From Alphaproteobacteria bacterium (lineage in GTDB: Bacteria > Pseudomonadota > Alphaproteobacteria > Rhizobiales > Rhizobiaceae), in assembly GCA_024280375.1 (NCBI GenBank), contig JAJRQF010000017.1, forward strand, positions 1 to 43,433: DNA of 43,433 nt, written 5' to 3'. The position numbers and the translations under genes were made by a program. Below the pieces are notes generated by a model. That model worked only from the letters and a program-made list of their open reading frames with translations, searched no databases and was not told the origin of the DNA. Shown here piece by piece: positions 17,943 through 26,425 of this stretch. Position 1 is the stretch's first letter. The number at the start of each line of letters is the position of its first letter.

Positions 17943-18253
17943 ATTTTTGGTGAAACATCTGAAGATTCAACCAGACTTGTGCTGCTGGTTGAAGAGCTTG
18001 AACTTGACGGGTTTTGATAATTCTCAATCGCATTGCCGGTCTTTGCACCATCCGTGTGAATGTGCGTATTTTCGACATAGCGTGGCCATGGATCGACGGT
18101 TTGCAATGCTGTGTTTGCAGCCATCGCATTGCCAAAATTGGGTGAAATTGAATCCCGTCTGGCAATCGACTGGTTGCAGCCGCTAACAACGAGGGAAACA
18201 ACCAATAGTGTGGATGCCGTAACCAGCTTTGGTGTTATTTTCGAATTGTTCAT
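17939..18253 (-). CDS. Small lipoprotein in the cpaD position of the tad operon
   Basis: This 104-residue protein has a clear lipoprotein signal ending LVVSGC (lipidated Cys26). A short conserved-looking core follows: RRDSISPNFGNAMAANTALQ and VDPWPRYVENTHIHTDGAK. The last 25 residues are Ser-rich (SSSSSSTSSTS). It lies 10 bp after cpaC and before cpaE, exactly where CpaD (about 200 residues) is expected, but I recognise no CpaD domain. Short VDPWP proteins of this kind occur, as far as I recall, beside tad genes in other Rhizobiales. The TAA stop is the terminal CTAAAGC of a dispersed repeat, so the C-terminus may have been cut short by that element. A role in secretin assembly is inferred from position only. 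Confidence 0.7.
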   Translation of the reverse strand: MNNSKITPKLVTASTLLVVSLVVSGCNQSIARRDSISPNFGNAMAANTALQTVDPWPRYVENTHIHTDGAKTGNAIENYQNPSSSSSSTSSTSLVESSDVSPKI

Positions 18254-18263
18254 TTCACTATCC

Positions 18264-19685
18264 TCAATTCAATTCCATTATGTGGCCAGTTGGCAGCGGG
18301 CTGCCCTCGCCGCGCGCCAAACGATGGACACGAGATGGTTTGCGTTCTGATTTTCCGCGGAAAAACACGTCAACATCATTACCAGCCAAGGTGCTATCAA
18401 GCGGTGTTCTGATCCGCTTGCCCGGTTCAATCGGGCGCACCAGACGTGGTGTTACGATAATGACCAGATCTGTTTCCTTACGGCGATAGGACGTGCTGCG
18501 AAATAGCGCTCCAAGAACTGGTATATCGCTCAACCAGGGAAACTGCCTGCGGCTTACCTCATTTGAACTTTGCAGCAGACCGGCCATAACAAAGCTTTGG
18601 CCATCACGCAGTTGCACGGTTGTTGTTGCGCGTCGAACAGTCAGGCTCGGGATTTCAATATCACCATATTTTACGGTATTGCTGACGTCGATTTCGCTGA
18701 CCTCAGGTGAAATCTCAAGATTGATAATTCCGTCTTTTAGCACGGTAGGTGTGAACTCAAGGCCAACACCGAATTTTTTGAACTCGACGGAAATATTTCC
18801 GTTTGAGCCCTGAGCCACCGGAATTGGAAATTCTCCGCCGGCAAGAAAACTTGCCTTTTGACCGGAAAGCGCAACCAGATTTGGCTCTGCCAACCGGCGC
18901 GCCAGGCCACGGCTTTCAAGCGCGTTGATCAAAGAATCCACTTTGACGCCCCGGTTCAAAATGTTTCCCAAAATGGTGCCAAAAGGAACGCCGCCTGAAA
19001 CCAGACCGGTTACACCGATTGCAGCATTGATTCTTTTGCCAACCGCTGTCCAGCGAATCCCCAACTGCTTGTTATTGTTACGAGCAGCTTCAATGAAGCG
19101 TACTTCCAACTGAACCTGCTGGGATGATGATACATCCACTGAAGAAATTATGTCATTGCCATATTGTTTTGCAATTGCTGCGGCATGGGCTGCAGATGGC
19201 GCGTCTTTTGCAGAACCGGACAGGACAATTCGCCCGTTTGCGGATGAAACCTTAATACGGGAACCGGGCAGTTTCGTCCGCAGCACCTTGCGAAGACCGG
19301 TGGTATCGTAGGTTACTTCAATATCCATTTGGCCGATCAGCGCTTTGTTTTTATCAAACAGAGCAATGCCGGTTGTTCCAATCTTGCCACCAAGGATATA
19401 AAACGAATTGTCGGTAAGCGGGCTTGCATCGGCGATCTCGGGATCACCCACAACAATCTCGCTGAAAGCGCGATCTATGCGTACTGTTTGAGGCTTGCCT
19501 TTGGTAACCCGAACTTTGACAGTGGTTGTGCCTGAACGAAGTTTGAGCACCCCAGATTGGGCATATGCCGATGGCGCCGTCACCAATGACGTTGACATCA
19601 TAACAGCAAGACCAATTGACAAGAAGCGCGCAGCGAGCGTGGTCCTGATGGTCTTCTTCACTTGGTTTTGTTTTGTCGTTCTCAT
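18264..19685 (-). CDS. cpaC: Tad pilus outer-membrane secretin CpaC (RcpA)
   Basis: The protein is 473 residues from the ATG at 19685, which follows a GGGGAC site; a TTG 45 nt upstream is less likely. A Sec signal ends near SAYAQS. Next come the pilus/secretin N-domain (KGKPQTVRIDRAFSEIVVGD) and a BON-like domain (RIKVSSANGRIVLSGSAKDA). The C-terminal secretin domain includes ISVEFKKFGVGLEFTPTVLK and NLEISPEVSEID. It forms the outer-membrane pore through which the Flp pilus exits. It is 55 bp after cpaB in the same operon. Confidence 0.95.
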   Translation of the reverse strand: MRTTKQNQVKKTIRTTLAARFLSIGLAVMMSTSLVTAPSAYAQSGVLKLRSGTTTVKVRVTKGKPQTVRIDRAFSEIVVGDPEIADASPLTDNSFYILGGKIGTTGIALFDKNKALIGQMDIEVTYDTTGLRKVLRTKLPGSRIKVSSANGRIVLSGSAKDAPSAAHAAAIAKQYGNDIISSVDVSSSQQVQLEVRFIEAARNNNKQLGIRWTAVGKRINAAIGVTGLVSGGVPFGTILGNILNRGVKVDSLINALESRGLARRLAEPNLVALSGQKASFLAGGEFPIPVAQGSNGNISVEFKKFGVGLEFTPTVLKDGIINLEISPEVSEIDVSNTVKYGDIEIPSLTVRRATTTVQLRDGQSFVMAGLLQSSNEVSRRQFPWLSDIPVLGALFRSTSYRRKETDLVIIVTPRLVRPIEPGKRIRTPLDSTLAGNDVDVFFRGKSERKPSRVHRLARGEGSPLPTGHIMELN

Positions 19686-19740
19686 TATTTTTGTCCCCAA
19701 TGACGAGTTCAGCAGCGTCCCCGGCCGCAATTCCGCATTT

Positions 19741-20631
19741 TTAGTTTGTAACTATTGGCACTTTGTATTCCTGGCTTTCTTTTGGACGACGAACCACAAT
19801 TTGTGAGCTGGTTTTGATAACCATCGCCTTAACAGGATTTATTACTTCCTCAATTTTTGGCTCTTCTTTCACGCCACTCAGGTCTGACAAATTCACTGTC
19901 TTTGCCAGGTCCAGAGATTTATCGCCGGCCGCGCGAAGCAGAAGAGATAAATCGCCTACCGAAGATGCAAGAGCAACTTTTTGAGCATCCAGGGTGTTCA
20001 GTTCTAAAGTAACCGCCTTGGCAACAAGTGGTTTGTCTGAACGCTCGTCAGCGATCTGGTCAATCGTTAGAACACGAACGCCTTGCAGCAATAGATCTGC
20101 AACGGCAGTTTGTGACTTACGGCCTTTATCGCCGCTTTTGCTCACAGAAATTTTTCTGGTTAAAACGACATCAACCCGGTCACCCGGCAAAATGAAACCG
20201 GCAACGCCAACAACATCGTTCACACGAATTGTAACAGCGCGATGGCCTTCTTCAATCAGTTTGGAAAGTGACGCAGATTCATTTGAACCGGTAATCTTGG
20301 TAAGCAAAATTGGTTCATTTGGCTCAATTGGGCGCAAAACAACTCTTGCGCCGTCTTTCAGCAATTCTTTTACCGAAAAGAATGCGCCAGGCGGTAAAGC
20401 ATTTTGCGGCCAAGATACTTCTTTTAGATTTGAGGAGGTTAGCACCATGCCAAAACCAAGTGGCTTACCCGCAACAACTACGTTTTTCAGTTTGATTTCC
20501 GGTTGAATGATTTTGGTGATGACCTGGACTGGCGTTTCTTCTTTTGCATTAATCCAGTAGTCCGCGCCAAATACAAACCCACCGCCGACAAGGACAGTAA
20601 GAACCAGAATTATAATTGATTTTTTAAACAC
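19741..20631 (-). CDS. cpaB: Flp pilus assembly protein CpaB (RcpC)
   Basis: The 296-residue protein starts at a GTG preceded by GGGGCGG. An N-terminal TM (about 4-24) leads to an SAF domain (IIQPEIKLKNVVVAGKPLGF). The RcpC region follows, with HRAVTIRVNDVVGVAGFILP and GDRVDVVLTR, the typical CpaB signature. CpaB is a periplasmic component that connects to the secretin. It is the first tad gene in the window; pilin and cpaA are not upstream, where gcvP lies instead 146 bp away. Confidence 0.94.
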   Translation of the reverse strand: MFKKSIIILVLTVLVGGGFVFGADYWINAKEETPVQVITKIIQPEIKLKNVVVAGKPLGFGMVLTSSNLKEVSWPQNALPPGAFFSVKELLKDGARVVLRPIEPNEPILLTKITGSNESASLSKLIEEGHRAVTIRVNDVVGVAGFILPGDRVDVVLTRKISVSKSGDKGRKSQTAVADLLLQGVRVLTIDQIADERSDKPLVAKAVTLELNTLDAQKVALASSVGDLSLLLRAAGDKSLDLAKTVNLSDLSGVKEEPKIEEVINPVKAMVIKTSSQIVVRRPKESQEYKVPIVTN

Positions 20632-20701
20632 GTTTCCGCCCCGACCTGCGTTAAGTTAAACAGACAGTATCGGAGTTGGATAAATATCAACCTAAGGAGT
20701 T

Positions 20702-20728
20702 CGGTAAAGTTTTTACTAATATTTACCG
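20702..20728. promoter_or_regulatory. Dyad between gcvP and cpaB
   Basis: CGGTAAA (20702-20708) and TTTACCG (20722-20728) are perfect 7-bp inverted arms around a 13-nt AT-rich centre. The site lies about 75 nt upstream of the cpaB start and downstream of the gcvP stop. It could be an operator of the pilus operon or a weak transcript hairpin. There is no T tract on the minus strand after it. Confidence 0.35.
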
Positions 20729-20777
20729 GAGGCTTAAGTAGATGTTAAGTATAGAGCGTTGATTGGGGCAGTCCTAT

Positions 20778-23672
20778 TCAACCTTCCCAATCTTCCATTG
20801 GCGGGCAGCTGCAAACAAGGTTGCGATCGCCGCTTACATTGTCGATACGGCCAACCGGTGGCCAGTATTTATCGGTTCCACTTACGCCCAAAGGAAAGAA
20901 CGCCTGATCTTTGCCATATGGCTTCGACCATTCGCCCATCAACAGTAAATGCGTGTGGGGCGAGTTTTTCACCACATTGTTTTCCGCATCAGATTTTCCA
21001 GATTCAATATCCGCAATTTCCTGACGAATGGTAATCATTGCATCGCAAAATCTATCTATCTCAGACTTGGATTCGCTTTCCGTTGGTTCGATCATCATGG
21101 TTTCAGGCACAGGGAAAGACATGGTTGGTGCGTGGAAGCCATAGTCGGCCAACCGCTTGGCAACATCTTCAACATTTACACCGCAATCAGCGAAGTGGCG
21201 CATATCAACAATACATTCATGGGCAACATATCCATCTGGCCCGGAATAAACAATCGGATAATGCGGTGCCAAGCGCCGTGCAATATAGTTGGCGCTTAAT
21301 ATTGCGATCTTGGTGGCATCGGTTAAACCCTCGGCTCCCATCATTGCTATATAGGACCAGGATATTGGCAATATAGATGCTGACCCCCAGGGTGCAGCTG
21401 AAATTTGCCCACCGGTATTATGCTCGCCTGCTGCTGGATTAACTCCATCAACCACCTCATGGCCCGGAGCAAACGGTGCCAGATGCGATTTCATACCAAT
21501 TGGACCAACACCCGGGCCACCACCGCCATGGGGAATACAAAATGTCTTATGCAGGTTCATGTGGCAAACATCTGCACCAATTTCCGCCGGTCGCACCAGA
21601 CCCAACAGTGCATTGAGGTTTGCCCCATCAAAATAGACCTGCCCGCCATTATCGTGAATGATCTGGCAGATTTCCTTGATCGCCGCCTCAAAAACCCCAT
21701 GGGTAGAAGGATAGGTGATCATTAATGCAGCCAGATTGTCTTTGTGTTCGCTCGCTTTGGCACGCATGTCTTCGACATCGACATTGCCGCCATCATCGCA
21801 TTTAACCACGACAACCTTCATGCCGGCCATCACAGCACTTGCCGGGTTTGTGCCGTGAGAAGATGCGGGGATGAGGCAAATATTACGTTGGCCTTCACCC
21901 TTGCTTTCCAGATAATGGCGAATGGTCAACAGCCCCGCATACTCACCCTGACTGCCGGCATTTGGTTGAAGAGATACCGCGTCAAATCCGGTTATCTCGC
22001 ACAACATACACTCGAGTTCCTCGAATAATTGCTGATAGCCTTGGGTTTGATCGAGCGGTGCAAAGGGGTGCAAATGGGAAAAATTGCGAAATGTAATGGG
22101 GATCATTTCGCTGGTCGCGTTCAGCTTCATGGTGCAGGAGCCGAGCGGGATCATGCTTTGATCAAGCGAGATGTCTTTCATTTGCAAGACGCGTATATAG
22201 CGCATCATTTCAGTTTCGCTGTGATAGCGTGAAAATATTGGATGAACCAAAAACGGCGATGTGCGTTGCAACGGAACGCCTATGCCTACGCCAGCAGTTG
22301 CATCAAGTGCGTCTACCGAAATTTCTTCAAGGGCCCGGGTTTCAAAGCAGGTCCATATTTTTTGAACTTCGGCAACGCGGGTGGTCTCGTCCAGAGAGAT
22401 GCCAATATGATTTGCATCGACCACGCGCACATTAATATGCTTTTCGCGCGCACGGGCAGCGATCCGGTTCGCCTGACCCGGAACACGAATGGTAATTGTA
22501 TCAAAAAAAGCATCCGTCACCACGTCATGGCCAAGTGCGGCCAATCCATCGCGCAGAATTACCGTTAGGCGATGCACCCGCTGGGCAATTTTCAAAATGC
22601 CTTTGGGACCGTGATAGAGCGCATAGAAACCAGCAGCCACTGCCAGCAGAACCTGGGCTGTACAAATATTGCTGGTTGCCTTGTCGCGCCTAATATGCTG
22701 CTCGCGGGTTTGTAGAGCCATGCGCAGGGCGATATTGCCGTGGGTATCTTTTGAGACACCAATCACCCGGCCGGGAATCGCACGTTTATGGGCATCGAGT
22801 GTGGCAAAAAATGCGGCATGGGGGCCACCATAGCCAAGCGGCACGCCAAATCTTTGCGAATTGCCAATTGCTATATCTGCACCAAGTTCTCCCGGCGGGG
22901 TCAACAATGCCAATGCCAGCAGATCGGTTGCCATGACCGCCAGCGCCTTGCGCTCATGTATCTGCTCAATAATGGCTCGGTGGTCGCGAACCTCGCCACT
23001 GGAACCGGGATAGGAAAGCAATGCTCCAAAAATGTCCTGCCCGGTCAAATCACTATCAGGATTACCGATCACAAGCTCATAACCGAAAGCCGAGGCACGG
23101 GTGCGCAACACCGCAATTGTTTGCGGGTGGGTATCCTCATCGACAAAGAACACGTTGCCCTTGGACTTGGAAACCCTTTTGGCCATAGCCATTGCTTCGG
23201 CGGCGGCCGTTGCCTCATCCAAAAGGGAAGCATTGGCAAGCGGCAGGCCGGTCAGGTCTTCAACCATCTGCTGGAAATTGAGCAGTGCTTCCAGCCGCCC
23301 CTGACTCACCTCGGCCTGATAGGGTGTATAGGCGGTGTACCAGCCCGGATTTTCAAAAATCTTCCGAAGTATCACTTTGGGCGTCACTGTTCCCGAATAA
23401 CCCATGCCCATCATCGAGGTAAACACCTCGTTTCGATCGGCCATTTTGCGTAAATAAGACAAGGATTCACGCTCGCTTTTGGCCTGCGGTAAATCCAGCG
23501 GCCTATCGGTTCTAATCGAGGACGGGACAACCTTATCAACCAGGTCATCCAACGAGGTTGCATCAACCAGTTCCAGCATTTGTTCCACATCCCTACCGGT
23601 CGGCCCAATATGACGGGGAATGAGGTTGGCGCCCGGTTGGAGCTCTTGCAGCGAAAGACGTGAATTGGACAT
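20778..23672 (-). CDS. gcvP: Glycine dehydrogenase (decarboxylating), P-protein
   Basis: The 964-residue full-length (fused alpha/beta) P-protein starts with [17 protein letters not shown]. It contains [21 protein letters not shown] and [20 protein letters not shown] (quoted in part). The PLP lysine lies in [16 protein letters not shown], about three quarters along, and the C-terminal [20 protein letters not shown] is also typical. It decarboxylates glycine and passes the aminomethyl group to lipoyl-GcvH. It is the third gene after gcvT and gcvH, all behind the glycine riboswitch. Confidence 0.97.
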   Translation of the reverse strand: MSNSRLSLQELQPGANLIPRHIGPTGRDVEQMLELVDATSLDDLVDKVVPSSIRTDRPLDLPQAKSERESLSYLRKMADRNEVFTSMMGMGYSGTVTPKVILRKIFENPGWYTAYTPYQAEVSQGRLEALLNFQQMVEDLTGLPLANASLLDEATAAAEAMAMAKRVSKSKGNVFFVDEDTHPQTIAVLRTRASAFGYELVIGNPDSDLTGQDIFGALLSYPGSSGEVRDHRAIIEQIHERKALAVMATDLLALALLTPPGELGADIAIGNSQRFGVPLGYGGPHAAFFATLDAHKRAIPGRVIGVSKDTHGNIALRMALQTREQHIRRDKATSNICTAQVLLAVAAGFYALYHGPKGILKIAQRVHRLTVILRDGLAALGHDVVTDAFFDTITIRVPGQANRIAARAREKHINVRVVDANHIGISLDETTRVAEVQKIWTCFETRALEEISVDALDATAGVGIGVPLQRTSPFLVHPIFSRYHSETEMMRYIRVLQMKDISLDQSMIPLGSCTMKLNATSEMIPITFRNFSHLHPFAPLDQTQGYQQLFEELECMLCEITGFDAVSLQPNAGSQGEYAGLLTIRHYLESKGEGQRNICLIPASSHGTNPASAVMAGMKVVVVKCDDGGNVDVEDMRAKASEHKDNLAALMITYPSTHGVFEAAIKEICQIIHDNGGQVYFDGANLNALLGLVRPAEIGADVCHMNLHKTFCIPHGGGGPGVGPIGMKSHLAPFAPGHEVVDGVNPAAGEHNTGGQISAAPWGSASILPISWSYIAMMGAEGLTDATKIAILSANYIARRLAPHYPIVYSGPDGYVAHECIVDMRHFADCGVNVEDVAKRLADYGFHAPTMSFPVPETMMIEPTESESKSEIDRFCDAMITIRQEIADIESGKSDAENNVVKNSPHTHLLLMGEWSKPYGKDQAFFPLGVSGTDKYWPPVGRIDNVSGDRNLVCSCPPMEDWEG

Positions 23673-23688
23673 GATTGCCTCTTTGATT

Positions 23689-23737
23689 TTATTGGGTCAT
23701 TGACCCTGGGGACTTTATTAGGTCGTAGACCCTGGGG
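23689..23737. repeat. Two tandem hairpin units between gcvH and gcvP
   Basis: On the minus strand the gcvH-gcvP gap contains CCCCAGGGTC-TAC-GACCTAATAAA and then CCCCAGGGTC-AAT-GACCCAATAAA. Each is a direct repeat of the other, and each can form a short GGGTC/GACC stem. A related perfect dyad spans the gcvT stop at 24171-24186. Confidence 0.5.
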
Positions 23738-23775
23738 TGTGGAAATTCGGGATTGTCAATTTTATGGGATTTTAA

Positions 23776-24144
23776 TCAGCCGATCAGTTCTTTATAGGCA
23801 TCAAGATCCATCAGCTCACTAAGTTCTTCAGCATTGGAAATCTTCATTTTATAAAGCCAGCCATCAGTTTCTGCTCCGGCATTGACCATTGCAGGCTCTT
23901 CATCCAATGCTGAATTTACCTCGGTAATGGTGCCGGAAACGGGTGCGTAAACATCTGAGGCGGCTTTCACAGATTCAATAACGACCGTATCTCCACCCTG
24001 CTCTACTTCATCATCAACATCTGGCAGTTCAACAAATACAATATCGCCTAGCTGGTCTTGTGCATGGTTGGTAATGCCAACGGTTGCTTCATCGCCATCA
24101 ACTGTAAGCCATTCATGTTCTTCGGTATAATAGGTTTTGCTCAT
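23776..24144 (-). CDS. gcvH: Glycine cleavage system H protein
   Basis: The 122-residue lipoyl carrier protein opens YYTEEHEWLTVDGDEATVGI. The lipoylation lysine is K60 in VIESVKAASDVYAPVSG, and GWLYKMKISNAEELSELMD is the family C-terminus. It shuttles the aminomethyl group between P, T and L proteins. A strong AAGAGGAGA site precedes the ATG. The gap to gcvT is 39 bp and contains a TAGGGTC-AG-GACCCTA dyad that overlaps the gcvT stop. Confidence 0.97.
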   Translation of the reverse strand: MSKTYYTEEHEWLTVDGDEATVGITNHAQDQLGDIVFVELPDVDDEVEQGGDTVVIESVKAASDVYAPVSGTITEVNSALDEEPAMVNAGAETDGWLYKMKISNAEELSELMDLDAYKELIG

Positions 24145-24170
24145 TTTGTTCTCCTCTTAAATTATGGTTC

Positions 24171-24186
24171 TAGGGTCAGGACCCTA
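24171..24186. repeat. Perfect GGGTC dyad overlapping the gcvT stop
   Basis: TAGGGTC-AG-GACCCTA has 7-bp perfect arms, and its terminal TAG (minus strand) is the gcvT stop codon. It resembles the two hairpin units at 23689-23737, so each gcv intercistronic gap carries this motif. Confidence 0.4.
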
Positions 24187-25260
24187 TCGTTTGTAATTAT
24201 GCGGAACAAATGGAAGCGAATGAACTTCCATTGGAATTTGTTTGCCGCGCACTTCTGCAAATATAGGCTGATCAGTGGCATTCATTTCAATTAGCCCAAG
24301 GGCAACCGGGCCTTCAAAGGATGGACCAAAACCACCGGAAGTAACCTTGCCGATGTCCTCGCCTGTCTCATTGACCAGTTTGGCCCCGGCCCGCACCGGC
24401 ATTTTACCGGTTGGACGAAGGCCGATGCGTTTTCTGGTGCGACCGGCAGCAATTTTTTCAGCCAAAGCATCAGCCCCAATAAATGGTCCACCCTGACGCA
24501 GGGATTTTGGTATCGCCCAAAGGAGCCCAGCCTCATGCGGGGTAACGCTGTCATCGAGATCCTGCCCGTAGAGCGACAAACCAGCCTCTAGCCGAAGACT
24601 GTCGCGGGCACCAAGGCCAATCAGCTCAACATCAGCGCTTTCCAGCAGCTTTTGGGCAAATGCTTCGGTTTCCTCAACCGGCATGGCGATTTCAAACCCG
24701 TCTTCACCGGTATAGCCGGTTCGGGAAAGGAACCATCCGGCCTTTGGCTCAATGGCGGTCATGAATGCCAAGTCGCGCACGGCATATCCTAATTGAACAA
24801 GAACACTCTCGGCTTTTGGGCCTTGCAGCGCCAAGAATCCGCGCGGGATCACTTCAACATTTGAATTAAAAATCTCCGCCAAGCTATTGATATGGGCAAT
24901 ATCCTTATCGGCGCAACCCGCATTGGAAACGATGAGATAGCGATTGCTCTCAAGTCTGGTAATGATCAAATCATCAATCACGCCAGCATTCTCATTGAGA
25001 AAAAATGTATATCGCGCCTGACCCATCGGCTGGTTGGAGGCATCATAAGGACAAGCCCGCTCGATCAGCTGGGCGGCCTCGCTGCCTGTCACTTCCATAT
25101 GAACCATATGGGAAATATCAAACAGGCCGGCAGAACTGCGGGTGTGGAGATGCTCTTTCATAACGCCGAGCGGATAGAATAGTGGCATGTCATAACCGGC
25201 AAATTCGCCCATTTTGGCACCGGAACTCTCATGGAGATTAAACAGAGGGGTGTGTTTCAT
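24184..25260 (-). CDS. gcvT: Aminomethyltransferase, glycine cleavage T-protein
   Basis: The 358-residue protein has the GCV_T fold: TPLFNLHESSGAKMGEFAGY at the N-terminus, SAGLFDISHMVHMEV (44-58), RTGYTGEDGFEI (180-191) and ARDSLRLEAGLSLYGQDLDD (quoted in part). It releases ammonia from the H-protein-bound intermediate and forms 5,10-methylene-tetrahydrofolate. It is the first gene of gcvTHP, about 70 nt after the second aptamer of the glycine riboswitch. Confidence 0.97.
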   Translation of the reverse strand: MKHTPLFNLHESSGAKMGEFAGYDMPLFYPLGVMKEHLHTRSSAGLFDISHMVHMEVTGSEAAQLIERACPYDASNQPMGQARYTFFLNENAGVIDDLIITRLESNRYLIVSNAGCADKDIAHINSLAEIFNSNVEVIPRGFLALQGPKAESVLVQLGYAVRDLAFMTAIEPKAGWFLSRTGYTGEDGFEIAMPVEETEAFAQKLLESADVELIGLGARDSLRLEAGLSLYGQDLDDSVTPHEAGLLWAIPKSLRQGGPFIGADALAEKIAAGRTRKRIGLRPTGKMPVRAGAKLVNETGEDIGKVTSGGFGPSFEGPVALGLIEMNATDQPIFAEVRGKQIPMEVHSLPFVPHNYKR

Positions 25261-25328
25261 TTTCTCTCAGCCATTTGCTTATTTCAAGTCAGACACAGGT
25301 TTCCAGTCGCAACTATAACGACCAGATC

Positions 25329-25545
25329 ACCCCTCTGTCTGAAGCCTGAGAGACTCGCGAAGCTGCCAATGAGACCGTCTTCACTTACACCTTCGGCGCG
25401 GACAGCGAACCGCCCAGCTTTCCAGAGTGCTTACCGTCAACGGTCCTTTTGCCTGAGAGATTTCGGGTGAATTCACCTTCGGCGGCTTGAAATCAAATAG
25501 ATCGAACCAAGCGCTCTCCCGCGGACGGTCCGGCTTTTGGCCGGA
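25329..25545 (-). promoter_or_regulatory. Tandem glycine riboswitch upstream of gcvTHP
   Basis: On the minus strand two aptamers occur in series. The first has GCGGGAGAGCGC, GCCGCCGAAGG and CTCTCAGGCAAAAGGACCG. The second has GCACTCTGGAAAGCTGGGCGG (in part), CGCCGAAGGTG and CTCTCAGGCTTCAGACAGAGG. A leading GTCCGG/CCGGAC-like hairpin (about 25528-25545) flanks aptamer 1. The arrangement is the classic cooperative glycine sensor that turns on gcv genes when glycine is abundant. It accounts for most of the 375-bp gap between gcvT and the HAD gene. Confidence 0.96.
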
Positions 25546-25600
25546 TGCGAGGCGAACTTATTCGATCTTATTCACCTTGTCACCCCGGATTGTCGCGATT

Positions 25601-25628
25601 CGAATAAATAGTTGTGAATCCGCGTCAA
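25601..25628 (-). promoter_or_regulatory. Candidate promoter for the glycine riboswitch transcript
   Basis: TTGACG (25623-25628) and TATTCG (25601-25606) on the minus strand are separated by 16 nt. A start near 25594 would precede the aptamers by about 50 nt. The -10 match is weak. Confidence 0.3.
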
Positions 25629-25635
25629 CACGCAA

Positions 25636-26346
25636 TTAAAGTTGCTCGATCAACGGCTGCAATTCATCAAGTGAATCAATCATGTGATCAGCATATGCGG
25701 ATAAATCGCAGGCAGGGAGCGGCCCTGTTGATATACCTATTGCCGTCATGCCTGCGGTTTTGGCGAATTTCATGTCCTCAATTGAATCGCCCAGCATCAC
25801 AATTTCATTGAGATTTATGTTTATCTTTCTTGCAAATGCTTCGGCCATACCAATTTCGGGCTTGGCACCAAAGCCGGAATCAAACCCGGCAATGAAATCG
25901 AAATAAAGGTGAAAATTTCTTTGGCCAAGCTGGGCCAACGCACATTCTTCTGTATCGTTTGTGGCCAGCCCAATTCGATAAAATTGGCCGACCCTTTTTA
26001 ATACGTCATCGACATTTCCAAAAAACACCGCATCATTCCTGGTCAATTCAGTATACCAGGCGTTAATTTGGGTTTGAAACTCCGGATCATTTTGAACGCC
26101 CAGAACGCCAGCCCATACACCGCAGATTTCAGCCACACTGCCGGCAACCAACATGGAATAAGGGTCGACATAATTGTCTTTAAGCCGAATTCCAATTTTG
26201 GACGCCAACTTTTGTAACACACCGGCGTCACCATCGCTTAACCGAGAAATTATTTCAATTGTAGATCCGCCGTAGGTTGCCTGAAAATCGACCAGCACAC
26301 CGTCTTTATCAAACAGGATGGCTTTGATCTTGTTACGTGTCGCCAT
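25636..26346 (-). CDS. HAD-superfamily phosphatase (phosphoglycolate-phosphatase-like)
   Basis: The 236-residue protein has HAD motif I LFDKDGVLVDF (nucleophile D13, acid D15), motif II around IGLATNDTEE, the motif III Lys in GAKPEIGMAEAFA and motif IV MLGDSIEDMKFAKTAGM. The helical cap (about 20-90) makes it subfamily IA, like Gph. A small phosphate ester such as 2-phosphoglycolate is possible, but cap residues do not settle it. It lies just upstream of the gcv riboswitch on the same strand, close to glycine metabolism, which weakly supports a phosphoglycolate link. Two further HAD phosphatases occur in the CBB operon. Confidence 0.82.
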   Translation of the reverse strand: MATRNKIKAILFDKDGVLVDFQATYGGSTIEIISRLSDGDAGVLQKLASKIGIRLKDNYVDPYSMLVAGSVAEICGVWAGVLGVQNDPEFQTQINAWYTELTRNDAVFFGNVDDVLKRVGQFYRIGLATNDTEECALAQLGQRNFHLYFDFIAGFDSGFGAKPEIGMAEAFARKININLNEIVMLGDSIEDMKFAKTAGMTAIGISTGPLPACDLSAYADHMIDSLDELQPLIEQL

Positions 26347-26425
26347 TTGACCAGCCCCGGATTGCTTGAAGGTAGATTGCCGACAGTGTTTGATATGCCA
26401 TATATTTTTGCAACCTCAATCGTCA

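Noticed and set aside
17866-18201. A 111-codon minus-strand frame overlapping the small lipoprotein
   Set aside because: It has no signal or domain and runs through the repeat; the other frame has a good lipobox and lies 10 bp after cpaC.
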